From NCBI GenBank assembly GCA_030762175.1, contig CM060830.1:50305001-50369000 (forward strand): 64,000 bases of DNA, given 5' to 3'. Made by a program: the position numbers and the translations under genes. The notes below the pieces were generated by a model. That model did not search any database, had not been told where the DNA came from, and saw only the letters and a program-made list of their open reading frames with translations. Positions 45,806 through 57,919 of this stretch are shown one piece after another. Source of the DNA: Metallyticus violacea. Taxonomy: Eukaryota; Arthropoda; Insecta; Mantodea; Metallyticidae. Positions within the stretch are counted from its first letter, which is position 1, and every line of letters starts with the position of its first letter.

Positions 45806-46704
45806 TTTATCCCCAGATTTCTCTTAGTTTTCCCAATGTACATTTTGTCACAATATTTGCAATTAACTCTATATATACATGAAATTTTTTCTTTCTTTCT
45901 TTCTTCTTTTTTTTGTTTAATTTTATTTAGATTCAATAATTTACCAAAACTAAATCTGTTTATTGGTGCCAGAGTAATGTTATACTTTTTGAAAATATTT
46001 TGGAATTTATGGTTGACATAAGGGTGATTGTGAATTTATGATAAGCATTTTCCTTGAGTGAAGGACTGGGTGTGGTGATTTGTTTAATTTCCTTTTTATT
46101 TTTAAATCATTTTATTTTTTTATCTACTATTTGTTTGTTAAATCCATTAATTTCTGCTGTATGTATTATGTTGTGTATTCTTTCTTGTATTCTTCTTTAT
46201 TGAGTGGTATATTAACCAACCTATAAGTCATACTATTGAATGCTGCTTCCTTGTGGGGTCTGGGGTTAAAACTTTTAGCCCTTATGTAATTATCAGTATG
46301 CTTGTCCTTTCTGTATAAACAAATTCTATATTTTTATTACTTTTTATTATCCTTAGGTCCAGAAAAGGTAAGGTATTATTAACCTCGGTTTCCATAGTGA
46401 ATTTTATTGTTGGTTCTTGCAAGTTCAACAGTTTCAATGCATCTTCCATCTTGTACAATGGCAAACACATCATCTACATATCTGTACCATGTTTTGAATT
46501 TGTATGGGAAAGCTCTCGTTATATGTATTTCAAAATAGCTCATGAACAGATCAGCCAAAACTGGAGATAGTGGACTTCCCATCACTAAACCTGATCTTTG
46601 TTTAAAAATTTTTCCTTCAAACGTGAAGTAAGCCTGATCCAAATATAGTTCTGTAAGTTTTACATATTCTTTAGTGTGTGTTTCTGTAACGTTGTTAGAT
46701 AGTA

Positions 46705-46707
<3 letters not shown>

Positions 46708-46736
<29 letters not shown>
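46708..46736. repeat. Poly-T run inside the PLE reverse transcriptase
   Basis: 29 T in a row on the plus strand, read as A on the coding strand between LKEKTLNL and RLLSNN. It is absent from the domain in the family, so it is a later insertion or slippage expansion. Confidence 0.9.
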
Positions 46737-46741
<5 letters not shown>

Positions 46742-48894
46742 CAGGGTTTTCTCTTTCAGAATACTGGGAAATAATGCTTTTACACCAAAGGAAACCATGA
46801 ACCATGATATCATTTGTGTTAGTGTTAGTTTGTGATATTTGATTTTGTTTACAAGATCAAATAAGTTTTTTATGCTTAAGCTTGGGAATCTGCATACTGT
46901 ATTAAATCCTGTGGTTAACCATTTGGCTAGGAGGTAGCAATGGGTATTGATATTGTTAATTATTGGTCTCATGTCTTTTCCCAGTTTGTGTATTTTTGGT
47001 AATCCTATTATCTTAGCTATGGATGGATTAGGTACTTTGATTTTGTAAACATCTAATTTTGTGACTAACAATTTCCTTTTAATATATTTTCTATTGATTT
47101 TTTGCATCTGTGTAGAGGATTTTTTTTTCCACTTCAATGAACTCCGTACTGTTTAATAACTCTAGCATTCTTAGTTGGTAATCTTCATTGTCTAGAATTA
47201 CAATTTGATTTCCCTTATCTGCTTTTGTATATATGACTTCTTTTTTATTTAATTATTTTATGGTTTTTTGGTATGATTTGGGGATTTGGTTATGTTTTTT
47301 GATTTCCTGTAATATTCCTGAAGACATTTTGATAATATAATTTTTATCTATGGGGTTTAATTTCTGAATGGTTAATTCAATATTTGTAATATATTAATGT
47401 TTGATGAGAAATTGACACATGTATTTATGCCGTTATTTAATAATTTTGTTTCATTCTTATTCAGTTTTTCCTTCAAAATATTAATCATTTCAAGGTTAGG
47501 TTTCTTATTGATATTCTTTTTATTTATCTGTTTTCCGTGTAAATTTTTAAATTTATTTTTTGGCGTGTAGTTTATTTTATTCTGAAACCAATGATTTACA
47601 ATATGTTCCTCTTGACATTATCCCATGCAATGGCTCCTAGTGACTTAATTTCATATGTAATTCATATAGCCTAACGTCTATATGTGCAATATTGGCGTAA
47701 TGTTTGTGACTTTCTAATTCCAATACTTACTTTTCAGCTGCTTTTTGTATGACAATTATTGTTGTATTTTACTATTTTACTAATAAATTTCGGGCAAACT
47801 TTTTCTTTCAAACATATATTTATGAATCTGATATCTGCTGCTTTGAATTTCCTTTTTTCTTTAAGTTTTTGATAACGTTTTATTTCTGCTTTATGATTGT
47901 GTAACTGTATATTAAAAAGTTCATGTTGCAGGAGTGATTGGTTAGATCGTACCTTGTGTTCCATATTATATCTAGTTCCTGAAGTCTTAAAGGTTGATGC
48001 AATGTAATTGAAAAAGTTAACGTTACCAGAACTTCCAGAGCAGAAATTAATGGATTTAACAAGCAAATGGTAGATAAAAAAATAAAAAGGAAATTAAACA
48101 AATCACCATCTCAGTTCTTCACTCAAGAAAAATGCTTATCATAAATTCACATATCACCCTTATGTCAACCATAAATTCCAAAATATTTTCAAAAAGTATA
48201 ACATTACTCTGGCACCAATAAACAGATTTAGTGTTGGTAAATTATTGAATCTACATAAAATTAAACAAAAAAGAAGAAAGAAGAAAGTTCAGGTATATAT
48301 AGAATTGCAAAGATTGTGACAAAATATACATTGGACAAACTAAGTGAAATCTGGGGATAAGATTAAAGGAACACTGGAGAAATATTAGATACAAACAAGT
48401 AGAGAAATCAGCAGTGGTTGCACATTTTTGGAATGAAAATCATGAAATAGAGAAGGACATAATATTACTAAAAACAATTCAACATCCGAAAGAACTTAAT
48501 ATATGGGAAAAAATCTACATAAAAAAAAAATATGAATATAAACTTATGAATTTTGATATACCAAAAGCAGACAACATAATGTTTAAGTTCATTAACAGAC
48601 CACCAGAGCAAACATAGCCACACACATACCATACCAAATTTGACTCGTCCGTCGTCAATTGGTCGATAAAGTGAGGAATATACCTCATGATACATGTCCC
48701 AAAATTACTTTTATAAGTGTTTGTGAAACTTCAAGAGAGTTTTAATGTGATGACATGATTTTTAGTGGTTTTACTTTAAATCAAAATAAGATTAACAATA
48801 GTTTCACTGTGTGGATTCCGACATTCCGTAAACAAATGTTATTTTTTACTTAAATGTAAATTGGAACTTGTACAGTGAAGCCAATCATATTAAT

Positions 48895-49010
48895 TGATAT
48901 CATTGTATGATTCAGTTGAACTACACACTCTTAAAGCTTCACTTACTTTTCATAAATGTATGGAACCGGTTTCGAGAACATTTAGTTCCCATCTTCTGCC
49001 AGGCTAAACT
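48895..49010 (-). mobile_element. PLE end truncated by a SINE
   Basis: Carries the shared end ACACACTCTTAAAGCTTCACTTAC.. on the plus side and a hammerhead-like motif (48962-49000). It stops abruptly at 49011, where SINE-B begins. Confidence 0.7.
48962..49000 (-). ncRNA. Hammerhead-like motif, core mutated
   Basis: Minus strand: GG, CAGAAGA (CTGAAGA expected, so U4 is changed), helix II GGGAAC/GTTCTC, GAAAC, palindromic helix III ACCGGT, T, CC. The layout is preserved but the core change should abolish cleavage. Confidence 0.45.
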
Positions 49011-49011
49011 G

Positions 49012-49232
49012 CCCCATGGTTGGTGAGCGAGGTCTGGGGTTAGAATCCCACCAGGAACATCCTCCCTGACTGAGGCTTTTTCCAGGTTTTCCTCAGTCCT
49101 CATAAATGGCAAATGCCATTAGGCATGGTTCCTTCCTTAAAAAAAAAACCCTTTCCTAATATATCATTTCATTTCATATCCATCGTGGTGCCTCAGTAGT
49201 AAAAATGGGCATTAAACACCATTAAAAGAAAG
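49012..49232 (+). repeat. SINE-B copy, head partly missing
   Basis: GAGCGAGGTCTGGGGTTAGA, CATCCTCCCTGACTGAGGCT, CATAAATGGCAAATGCC, GTGGTGCCTCAGTAGTAAAA, ATGGGCATTAAACACCATTA. The first part of the tRNA head is missing. Confidence 0.85.
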
Positions 49233-49524
49233 GGGAGGAGGCCAAGGATAAACTTTTATTATTTGTCAGTATCCACTTAAATTAGAATTATCAAGTGACA
49301 TAGCATTTATCAGATTGGGTTATGCTACATTGCATGCAATTTGGCCTATGTAAGGCAGAGTTTTTACTCACCCTGAAAAGATGAATGTCAGGTAACTAAG
49401 TATTGAGACTCTGGGCTCGTTTATGACTTCGTTTCATGAAAGCATTATATATCATCTTTTTAGGCCTAGACTGTTAAAAGGGAGGGGGTGAGAAACCTAT
49501 TTTTCTTTTCTTTTTCTATCTATG

Positions 49525-50299
<775 letters not shown>

Positions 50300-50309
50300 T
50301 TTTTTTTTG

Positions 50310-52689
50310 GTGCATATGATAGGAAGATGGCAAATACCACAGAGGATCAAAAGTAGAAAGCTAAATTTAAATCAAAGTGGATTTAAATTCTTATCCCATA
50401 CATTTATTACCTAAAACTGTAGGATAGCTATACTTAAAAGCTGCTGCTCAAACTTAATTCCACTTGATGTCAGATAAATGGGAATTACAGTTTATTTTCT
50501 CTTAATGGGGAATAATTTTTAAATAATTGCAATATGATTGCTTTCCTTACAAGATAACTGCTGCATCTAAACAAATCTTAAGCACTTTTAGTTCTAAATG
50601 CATATTTTATTATTTTAATTGCTTGAGTGTAAAACCAACTACTACAATTTGGACAAAATTAAACAGAAGTTGTTGACAGTGAAGCAATATATAATTTGAT
50701 AATAACAATTGACAGTAGTTACACTATTATACTTCATTTTCTTTTTTAAAATGCAGGCCATTTTTCAAGAGCAATTGCTACCAACATCAATTCTAGATCA
50801 ACTGACATCCTCTGGTGATAGCAGAATAAGGTGTCCAAACAATCCAGTGGTGGGATCTAAAGAAACTTGAAATAGGTCCTACATTTCAAATAAGTAATGC
50901 ATGATGGTATTACTACTGCCAACTGCTATTATCAAATGCTACAATTTTGCTAGTAATCAGCATTAAAGTGATTTTCACTTACTTTTTGTTGAAAAACACT
51001 CTCTTCTAATAATTTTAGCAAAATTGTGAGCCTTTTGTTTGCACAACAAACTTCTTATTTTCCACATGCATGAAACAGATTTATTAAGTTCTGAAGCACA
51101 ATCATTTTACTCAGTTTCAATTTTCTCTGAAAACTATCTGCTTCTTTTTTCTTCAGGCCTGGGTATGTCAAAAGAAGATATAAATAATCAGAAATCAAAT
51201 GTTTTAGACAATTCATTTTGATGTTTGAAACAGGGAGGCATTTTTATTTTTAGTGCTAATCACATTTCACTTTTACACCTTTAGTGTTTAAATTATTATT
51301 AGCACATTGCAGAAACAAACATTTGCACCGAAAGTGGATTCTTTGAAAACTATTATTCTAATTCTGATAAAATTCCTTGCATTTAAATAGTTTAAGATTC
51401 ATAGCAAAACACTTTGGGAAGTAATCATAAACCTTATAATACAGAGCAACAAGAGACTCCCAGTGAATAAACAAGTTATTCATATTCATCAATTGCAATT
51501 TGCAACAAGTAAATAAAGTATTAAATGTCACAGTCTGGCTTAAATTTTAGTCTCACCCTGAGAGTGGATTCAAGGCAAACTATCTTTGCAAAATGATGGC
51601 TATGGAGTTATGGATGTGGCTTTTGTGTGTAAAATTTATGAAGTGAGAGAGGAAACATTTTTGTCAAAATGGAGCATGATGATGTATGTTTCAGGAATAA
51701 ATATAAATTTATCCAAATAAAAAAAACTGTTAAGAACTAGATCATATCCTATGTCAATGAAGATAACTGTGGTTTGTCAATCTCGACTTAGACACAAATC
51801 CTAATGGCATTTTGTTACTTTGCTTCAGATTTACGTCAAGATAAAACTGCCAACCTACATAACTTCAGTTATAATATACCTCTCTTATAGAATTTCCTTA
51901 GCAATTACTTTCTTGTAAGCACTATACATAACACTAATGTTACTGGTGGACTGTTAAGAAGTACCAACATGAAACTTATTAATTAAATGAAAAAATAAAA
52001 TTGCTCCAAATGAGGAAAATACAGAGATGTAATATGTTAAAACAAAGACTGCATCATTTCTGCAAATAATTACTTACTTCTGGCCTATCCTGAAGAGTGA
52101 AATGGAAATGAATAAGTGCTCTTTAACACTGTCATACTGGTACACACACTTGTTATGTGATCTAGTATGGCATCTACTATGCATGAGCTGTTCAAAATAT
52201 TTCAGTTTCTGTGCCTATAACAGACTTATTTGGGCTTGATCTGGTGTCTTTTTAAAAAGAAGAAGCTATTATAAAGAACAGCAATTGCTTACACATTTTT
52301 GCGTGTGCAAGAAATGTATAAGTATAGGACTATCATTTTTTTTTATCATTGCCTAATTTTCTTAAGGTATCAAATGCTTATAACCTAATGTTTATAACCT
52401 AATTCTTAGCCTAGGTAAGTTAGGTACATGTTATTATGTCCCTTATGCTGAACTTTCATCTGCAATTAGCTATAGCAAGTTACTTAAAAAGCAAAAGGCC
52501 AGAAGAAATAGGGTTAAATCTGCTCTTACTTATTTAAATTTCTTTCGTGTGTACTGTGGAAAATATACATATCAGAAAAAAAAAAATAAGATTAAAACAT
52601 TTCAAAATCTTCCCAGAATTACAAAATAGTAAATAGAATAATTTACTATTCAATTTATTTAACTGAACTTAATTTAACTTAATGAATTT
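50310..52689. other. Intron sequence, no recognised feature (2.4 kb)
   Basis: AT-rich. A plus-strand acceptor-like site (TTTTTTAAAATGCAG) at 50755 precedes an open stretch AIFQEQLLPTSILDQLTSSG, which I cannot assign. Nothing else was supported. Confidence 0.4.
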
Positions 52690-52887
52690 CAATTTTCCTT
52701 CAATGGACAAACTTAGCAAGTTCCCAATAGAACCAACAGATGCAGCCACAAGAACATCAAGAGACCCAACCGCCACTTCTAACAACAGTTTGTCTACAGG
52801 CTGAAGATGGGAGGGATCACTCTGGAAACATATGTCCAATTTTTATGTAAGTGAATGTAGTTAGTGTGAAAAATTTTTTGTACATTG

Positions 52888-52925
<38 letters not shown>

Positions 52926-52955
52926 ACTCCATTGTCAACAGCTTCGTAAGTACAT
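52690..52955 (+). mobile_element. PLE 3' end with tail
   Basis: 5'-truncated copy of the element at 21690: AACTTAGCAAGTTCCCAATA, GAACCAACAGATGCAGCCAC, AGAACATCAAGAGACCCAAC, hammerhead-like motif, then GTAAGTGAATGTAGTTAGTG, a TA repeat (52891-52924) and the tail CACTCCATTGTCAACAGCTT CGTAAGTACA that also ends the fold-back copy at 55897. Confidence 0.8.
52797..52840 (+). ncRNA. Hammerhead-like motif with GUC site
   Basis: CTGAAGA, helix II GGGAG with a partly decayed partner (CTCTG), GAAAC, palindromic helix III ACATATGT, then C, giving the canonical GUC cleavage triplet. Helix II is weakened in this copy. Confidence 0.4.
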
Positions 52956-53195
52956 TTAATCGAATAATGTGTTATATTTGCTTTATCTGCATTCAAAAGA
53001 AAAGTAATGATAAGCCTTGCAAAGCATAAATTTAAAAATCAACTTCATGTCAGAACAACTACAATGAAACAATAATGCATTCTAGATTAGGCAAGTAAGT
53101 AGATTTTATACTCTTATGCTCCATGAAATAAAGATTGTTTGATAATTACATGCAAACCATGGAAACCTGTATCTACAAAAAAGTTTGATGAAATT

Positions 53196-54335
53196 ACTAA
53201 CAATAAATTACTCAGAACATGTTTCATGAGCCTTTGCCTGATTCAACAAGTGTATGTCAACTGCCATAGTTCTTGATGATTGGATGACTAACAATAAATT
53301 ACTCAGAATATGTTTCATGAGCCTTTGCCTGATTCAACAAGTGTATGTCAACTGCCATAGTTCTTGATGATTGGATGTAGTGTAGCCCTGGTTGACATTT
53401 AATGAACTTTGAATCAATTTGTCTTCTGTTAGGATCTTAAAGTTTATATCTTTATCCTCACATTTCTTTGTATAAATTCTTTCCAAAATATCCAGCTCCA
53501 CTCGTCTATTCACGAATTAATGTGATGCATTATCCATTTTCTAGTTTATGTTTGTTTTCCCAAAACTGATATGCTACTGCCAATTTGACTGCTTGTTTTT
53601 ATTTGATGTTCCTCCAGTGTTCCTTGAGTCTGATCCCTATTAACTGCTCAGATTGCAACAAAATATGCATTGGGAAAACAAAAAAGTATAAGATTAGAAT
53701 CAAGAAACACTAGTATAATATCAAATACAAATAGGCAGAAAAATTGGCATAGCATATCACTTTTGAGAGAATAAATATAACATAGAAATGGAAAGCAAGT
53801 TACTGAAATTCTTGGATAGACCATTGGATATGGGAATACGGGAAAGAATTTATATGAATAAATATAAGAATAAGTTTATGAACTTTGAGATTCCAACAGA
53901 GCACAAATTGATTTAAAAAGTTCATTAAGTGTCCACTAGAGTTACACCAAAGAGTACCGCCACGGGTGGCCGAGGTTGTTAAATCGCAGACTTGTGAGCG
54001 GGAGGTCTGGGGTTCGAATCCTGCCAGGACCATCCTCCCTGACTGAGGTTTTTTCCAGGTTTTCCTTAGTCCTCATAAATGGCAAATGCCAGGGAGGTAC
54101 CCTAAACTTAGGCCTGGAACGTTTCCTTCCTTAAAAATAAATCCTTTCCCATCATATCATTTCATTTAATGTATCACCAATGTCCATCACCTGTGGTGCC
54201 TCTGTAGCAAAAACAGGCGTTAAACACTATTCCTTCTATTCATTCATACACCAAAGAGTCCAATCATCAAGAAATTCTGCACATGCTGATGATGCAAGCA
54301 AAAGTTCGTTAAACGTATTCTGAGTATATTTTAAC
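53196..54335. mobile_element. Head-to-head PLE ends, one arm split by a SINE
   Basis: The left arm (53196-53650, minus) starts with a 91-bp tandem duplication (53196-53286, 53287-53377) and covers the GIY-YIG 3' part. The right arm (53640-54335, plus) encodes CSDCNKICIGKTKKYKI-like and FWRE-like remnants, then NKYKNKLMNFEIPTEHK. A SINE-B lies in the right arm. Both arms end near ATTCTGAGTA. Confidence 0.75.
53957..54244 (+). repeat. SINE-B copy with perfect target duplication
   Basis: Best copy of the family: GGGTGGCCGAGGTTGTTAAA, tcGCAGACTTGTGAGCGGGA, B box GGGTTCGAATCC, then body and tail GGCGTTAAACACTATTCC. ACACCAAAGAGT occurs directly before (about 53943-53954) and after (about 54247-54258), a 12-bp target duplication within the PLE. 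Confidence 0.93.
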
Positions 54336-54359
54336 TTGTGGGGGTTTTCACAGTGAAAT

Positions 54360-54610
54360 GTAATATTAACTTGTATGTTTGGCTAAATATCAAAACTTCT
54401 AAAAGCAATACAAAAGTCAATAAATCTACAATTTGGGAAACATTGATTCATATACAAGAATATACATAAGTTGGTGAATTTTGATAATTACAAAACAGAA
54501 TGACATCTGCAGACTATGTCGACAATGAATCCATGCTGAAGATGAAGGCAACACCCTTGAAACCTGTCTAAATAAGTGTTTGGAAAGCAGTGAAATTTAG
54601 CCAAATATAC
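54360..54610 (+). mobile_element. PLE 3' end
   Basis: Follows directly on the previous pair. Contains degenerate GIY-YIG 3' text (TTTGGGAAACATTGATTCAT) and a hammerhead-like motif at 54533-54572, then GTGTTTGGAAAGCAGTGAAA. Belongs to the family of the repeats at 16328 and 26180. Confidence 0.65.
54533..54572 (+). ncRNA. Hammerhead-like motif with GUC site
   Basis: CTGAAGA, helix II AAGG/CCTT (with flanking mismatches), GAAAC, minimal helix III AC-CU-GU and a C, giving GUC. Core complete. The plus orientation is antisense to Cul3, so it would not form in the Cul3 pre-mRNA. Confidence 0.45.
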
Positions 54611-54973
54611 AAGTAAATGCTCTGAGTAGTTTTAACAAGTTAAATTGTAAATGCATGTTACAATTAAAAAATCTATTAATCTAATAATTAAGATCATTTT
54701 ATGATTCAGTCAAACTACACATTCTTATTAGCTCCACTTACTTCCAATTAGCATCCCTAGTTAATGCATTTATCTGTTTAAGTGGTTTATTAGGACTTAA
54801 GACAGTTGAGAGCAGAGCATCCTTGTACCTTCTCTCTTCCATTTTCAACAGATTTAACCCTCTAACTTTTTTAATTGTGGTATCTAGAATTTCTAGAGAA
54901 AATTATGTTTTTGTTAAATGAAAAGAGTTTCTCATTTGCCTAAATGTCTAATACTTTAATTACTTCAACAAAC

Positions 54974-55144
54974 CTTTAGTTTCGAGATCATGTTCTTTTC
55001 ACTGTCATCACTGACAGACTTGTTTAACAGTAATCTCTTTGCCAAGTGCTGCTTGTAATATCGTTCAAATACATCCTTTTCTTGCAAAAATCGGAATAGT
55101 ACCATTGTCTTGTCCAACACCATTTCTATCTCTTGCTCTGTCAT
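54974..55144 (-). CDS. Cul3: Cul3 exon: cullin homology domain ([22 protein letters not shown])
   Basis: 171 nt, 57 codons, phase 0 at both ends. The acceptor ttttttttag precedes ATGACAGAGC and the donor is AAG|GTTTGT, a weaker GT site. The product starts [19 protein letters not shown] and ends [14 protein letters not shown]. The block [18 protein letters not shown] is the conserved cullin helix leading towards the Rbx1-binding region. It is separated from the previous exon by only 329 bp but from the next by 17.3 kb. Confidence 0.96.
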
Positions 55145-55473
55145 CTAAAAAAAATCACCACTCTTTATGAGTACATGTCCTCTAAAATAAGAATAAAAAA
55201 AGAATAAAACTAAATTTAAAAAAAAATAATTCATTGAAGAATGATGAAGAATATTTATGATAAAAATTAATGGGGAACATTTAACAACAAAAATAACCTT
55301 TTATAGTATAAGTTCAATGTTCATAATGCTGTAATTCACAATCTCAAATGCTCCAAAACCTTAAACTTTTTGATCAAATGAACATCATAAATAAAAAAAT
55401 GCCATGCTAAACTTAAACACCAATACAGATCTGAGCAGATAGATGTTCATGAGTAATTATGTGAAATACTTAC

Positions 55474-55650
55474 GCCTTTTACCCCCTTCTTAAGTTTGTC
55501 ATCAATGAAGAGAGAGAGATACTCTGGTGATTTTGGATTTAGATTTAAGAAATGCTCAAAATCTGATGCTATCATCTGCTTAAATATCTTGTCATTATTG
55601 AACGAGTTATGGAGGAAATGGTCAAATCTGTCCTTCAAATCCAGCAAGTT
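55474..55650 (-). CDS. Cul3: Cul3 exon (first in window): cullin repeat 3 / start of cullin homology domain
   Basis: 177 nt, 59 codons, phase 0 at both ends. The acceptor is tttatttcag before AACTTGCTGG and the donor is GGC|GTAAGT. It encodes [13 protein letters not shown]... [11 protein letters not shown]... [40 protein letters not shown] is a hallmark block of cullin-3. The upstream exon is not in view. The acceptor lies only about 250 bp from a 334-bp inverted repeat in the intron before it (55897-56623). Confidence 0.96.
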
Positions 55651-55896
55651 CTGAAATAAAACAAAAACGATCACACTTTACACCAGTTAAAATTGACTAT
55701 TCTTATGAAAGTAAATTGATGAATATTGTTTTACAATAAACATTACGGTTGTTTATCACTATAGTTGTGCAGAAGATGAACATAATTTAATATATAGTCA
55801 TATAAGTAATCATTAACTAATTTTACAATTACTTTAACAAAATAATTGCAGCTATACAATATAATTATAGGAGGATGTATAAACAAGAATTACATT

Positions 55897-56623
55897 AACC
55901 TAAACTTAGGTATTCATTTTTTACACTAAACTCCATTCACTTACACAAAAGTAAGATGCGTTTCGGGAGAATCTCTCCCATCTTCAGTTGCTCACTGAAC
56001 CGCCATTACTCGAAACTATGGCTGGACAAACGGATCTTCCTGTGGTGGCCTCTGTTGGTTGAAGTAGGAAGTTGCTGAGCTCATCCATGGGAAGAAACTG
56101 GAAATTCATTAGGTTTTCTCTATTTTTTAATATAAAATTTTTTTTCCCAAGTGTCCAACTTCAATAGGCTGTGAAAATGTTTCAGCAGTTTAATTCCCAG
56201 TTTTATTTCGTGGTTTTTGGTCCAAAAGTGAGCTGATACTGCTGATTTATCCACCTGTTTACTTTTGGACCAAAAACCATGAAATAAAACTGGGAATTAA
56301 ACTGCTGAAACATCTTCACAACCCATTGGAGTTATCCACTTGGTAAAAAATTTTCATATTAAAAAATAGAGAAAACCTAATAAATTTCGAGTTTCCTCCT
56401 ATGGATGAGCTCAGCAACTTCCTACTTCAACCAACAGAGGCCACCACAGGAAGATCTGTTTGTCCATCCATAGTTTCGAGTGAGCAACTGAAAATGGGAG
56501 AGATTCTCCCAAAACGCGTCTTACTTTTGTGTAAGTGAATGGAGTTTAGTGTAAAAAATGAATACCTAAGTTTAGGTTATATTGCAACTCCACTGTCAAC
56601 AGCTTCGTAAGTACAATATTTAT
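55897..56623. mobile_element. Fold-back PLE insertion, 31-bp loop
   Basis: Left arm 55896-56229 and right arm 56261-56580 are inverted copies at roughly 95% identity around a 31-bp loop. Flanks AAGAATTACATT (55885-55896) and AAGAATTACGTT (56624-56635) match at 11 of 12. A 43-nt tail (..CACTGTCAACAGCTTCGTAA..) is present on the right end only. No GIY-YIG frame is complete. It lies just upstream of a Cul3 exon and inside the gene. Confidence 0.9.
55947..55994 (-). ncRNA. Hammerhead-like motif (left arm)
   Basis: Minus strand: GAGCAA, CTGAAGA, helix II GGGAG/CTCCC, GAAAC, then GCATC. Core intact; helix III is damaged (ACGCATC). The right arm (56487-56530) has the reverse damage: palindromic helix III ACGCGT plus C is intact but the core reads CTGAAAA and CAAAA. 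Confidence 0.5.
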
Positions 56624-56799
56624 AAGAATTACGTTGATTTAAATGTATTTAGTAAACTGCTCAGAGGCATGATGGCTCATACCAGTGGAAAGGCAAATCC
56701 TTTTTCTAGCAGTGCCACAAGTTCCATTAATGTGGCATTATTCAATTGGGAATAAGAAGCCTATGCATGAGGTCATATTTATATTATACCCAGCATAGA

Positions 56800-57120
56800 T
56801 CTGAAGTTGAACAATGTGCAGCAAACTTATAAGGAGCACGCATTAAGCGAAGCACAAGTCTTCAAGTGACATAAATGATTAAAGGGATAAAATCTGATAG
56901 ATTCTCCACATTCTGGAAGACTCATACCTGTAAAGGGCCTACTGAAAAGAAACTCTCTGAGCAAAGCCCAAGTCTTGACAGAACAGAATGGATCTTATAC
57001 CAGGACAATGCACCCACTTATCGAGTCCATGTAAAACATCAATTGAGATCATGCCTTAGAAGTGAAAAGGGAGCTTCCTGTTCACCATTATGAAAATGAT
57101 TAAGGAACTAAACAGTGTGT
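56800..57120 (+). pseudogene. mariner fragment (HQDNAP region)
   Basis: A frame at 56875-57093 contains TEWILYQDNAPTYRVHVKHQ, the second catalytic-Asp block of mariner transposases (W.LHQDNAPAHRA..V). The rest is too decayed to place. Confidence 0.65.
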
Positions 57121-57919
57121 CATTAGTATTTTGAACAGACTATAAAAAATAGCTTGGAATATTTTCATTTATAACAAATTTTTTAAAATTCTGTTGGAAC
57201 CAATGCAATGAATGCAATGCAATGTGTTTTGAGCAATGGATAAATTATGGAATAATTGAATTTCATAAGAGGGGGAATACTTCAAACTTTTGTAAGGGAA
57301 TTCTAATAAAATAATTCTGCATTAGTTATAAGATTAGTATGGTTATTTTTTGATAACCACTTGCATAAAGCAAACATTCATTACTGCAGATTTTTATTAA
57401 TATAATCATAACACTTTATATTGCATAATGTAGCATAACCAATGTATATTAGCACAATGTGTCTACTAATCAGTGACATACGAGTACTTCATTTTTAGGT
57501 TAAAATGTGAATATTCAAGCAAATATGTGTAAAGATGTTCATTATGTTCATAATTATAGGTTTAAAGCTTTACTTTATTTTAAAATCTATTATTTGCACA
57601 CATCTATATTATGCAAATAGGATATTTGATCTTTTCCACAGTCTTATTTTTAAGAATAGGGTTAATATTTTAAGCAAAATATTTTAACACCTTACTCTAT
57701 ATCCCTTCACAGCCTTATAACCATTTATATAGGGCTGCATTAAAAGGTAGTAAATCCACTGTGATTAATTACAGTAGTAAAGAAGAAAAATTTCACTGGC
57801 TTAAAATCAGCTTTTACTATCATACAGCCTGAAACTAGCTATAGGAATTCCACCTTTAGCTGTCCACCAGGGTATCTCCAAGCTGCTCTATGCACATGAC
57901 CTATATTGGTTCAATATTT
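57121..57919. other. No gene seen
   Basis: AT-rich, with a short AATGCAATG repeat near 57208-57228. No feature supported. Confidence 0.4.

Larger units (their letters stand above)
45440..48040 (-). pseudogene. PLE polyprotein (RT plus GIY-YIG), inactive
   Basis: In order on the minus strand: N-terminal LHNHKAEIKRYQKLKEKRKF and KEKVCPKFI (47.8-48.0 kb); KADKGNQIVILDNEDYQLRM (47.2 kb); IIGLPKIHKLGKDMRPI (PLE-type RT fingers); FMVSFGVKALFPSI where the motif A Asp of SFDV is Gly; RSGLVMGSPLSPVLADLFM (motif B); KTWYRYVDDVFAIV (motif C intact); NNTLPFLDLRI; then the GIY-YIG domain split by a SINE. A 29-nt poly-A run inserts nine Lys into the RT frame. Frameshifts separate the blocks. Confidence 0.88.
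45212..48800 (-). mobile_element. Long PLE joined to an inverted partial copy
   Basis: The main copy runs on the minus strand from about 48040 to 45212, with N-terminal domain, reverse transcriptase and GIY-YIG. At its 5' end it is joined to an inverted 760-bp copy of its own 3' part (48040-48800), so 45212-46160 and 48040-48800 are inverted arms (over 90% alike, for example CATTAAAACTCTCTTGAAGT and CCTCACTTTATC.ACCAAT). A SINE-A has inserted into the left arm only. This layout, one long copy plus an inverted partial one, is the classic arrangement of Penelope. Confidence 0.9.

Noticed and set aside
46379..47137. Intact PLE reverse transcriptase
   Set aside because: Although open for 252 codons, motif A has Gly for Asp and an A-run interrupts the domain; flanking blocks are in other frames.
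50757..50829. Plus-strand acceptor followed by AIFQEQLLPTSILDQLTSSG
   Set aside because: An isolated splice-like site without partner exons or family similarity; probably chance.
53957..54030. Functional tRNA gene candidates at the tRNA-like heads
   Set aside because: The heads continue into repeated SINE bodies, one has target duplications, and the acceptor stem does not close as in a true tRNA.
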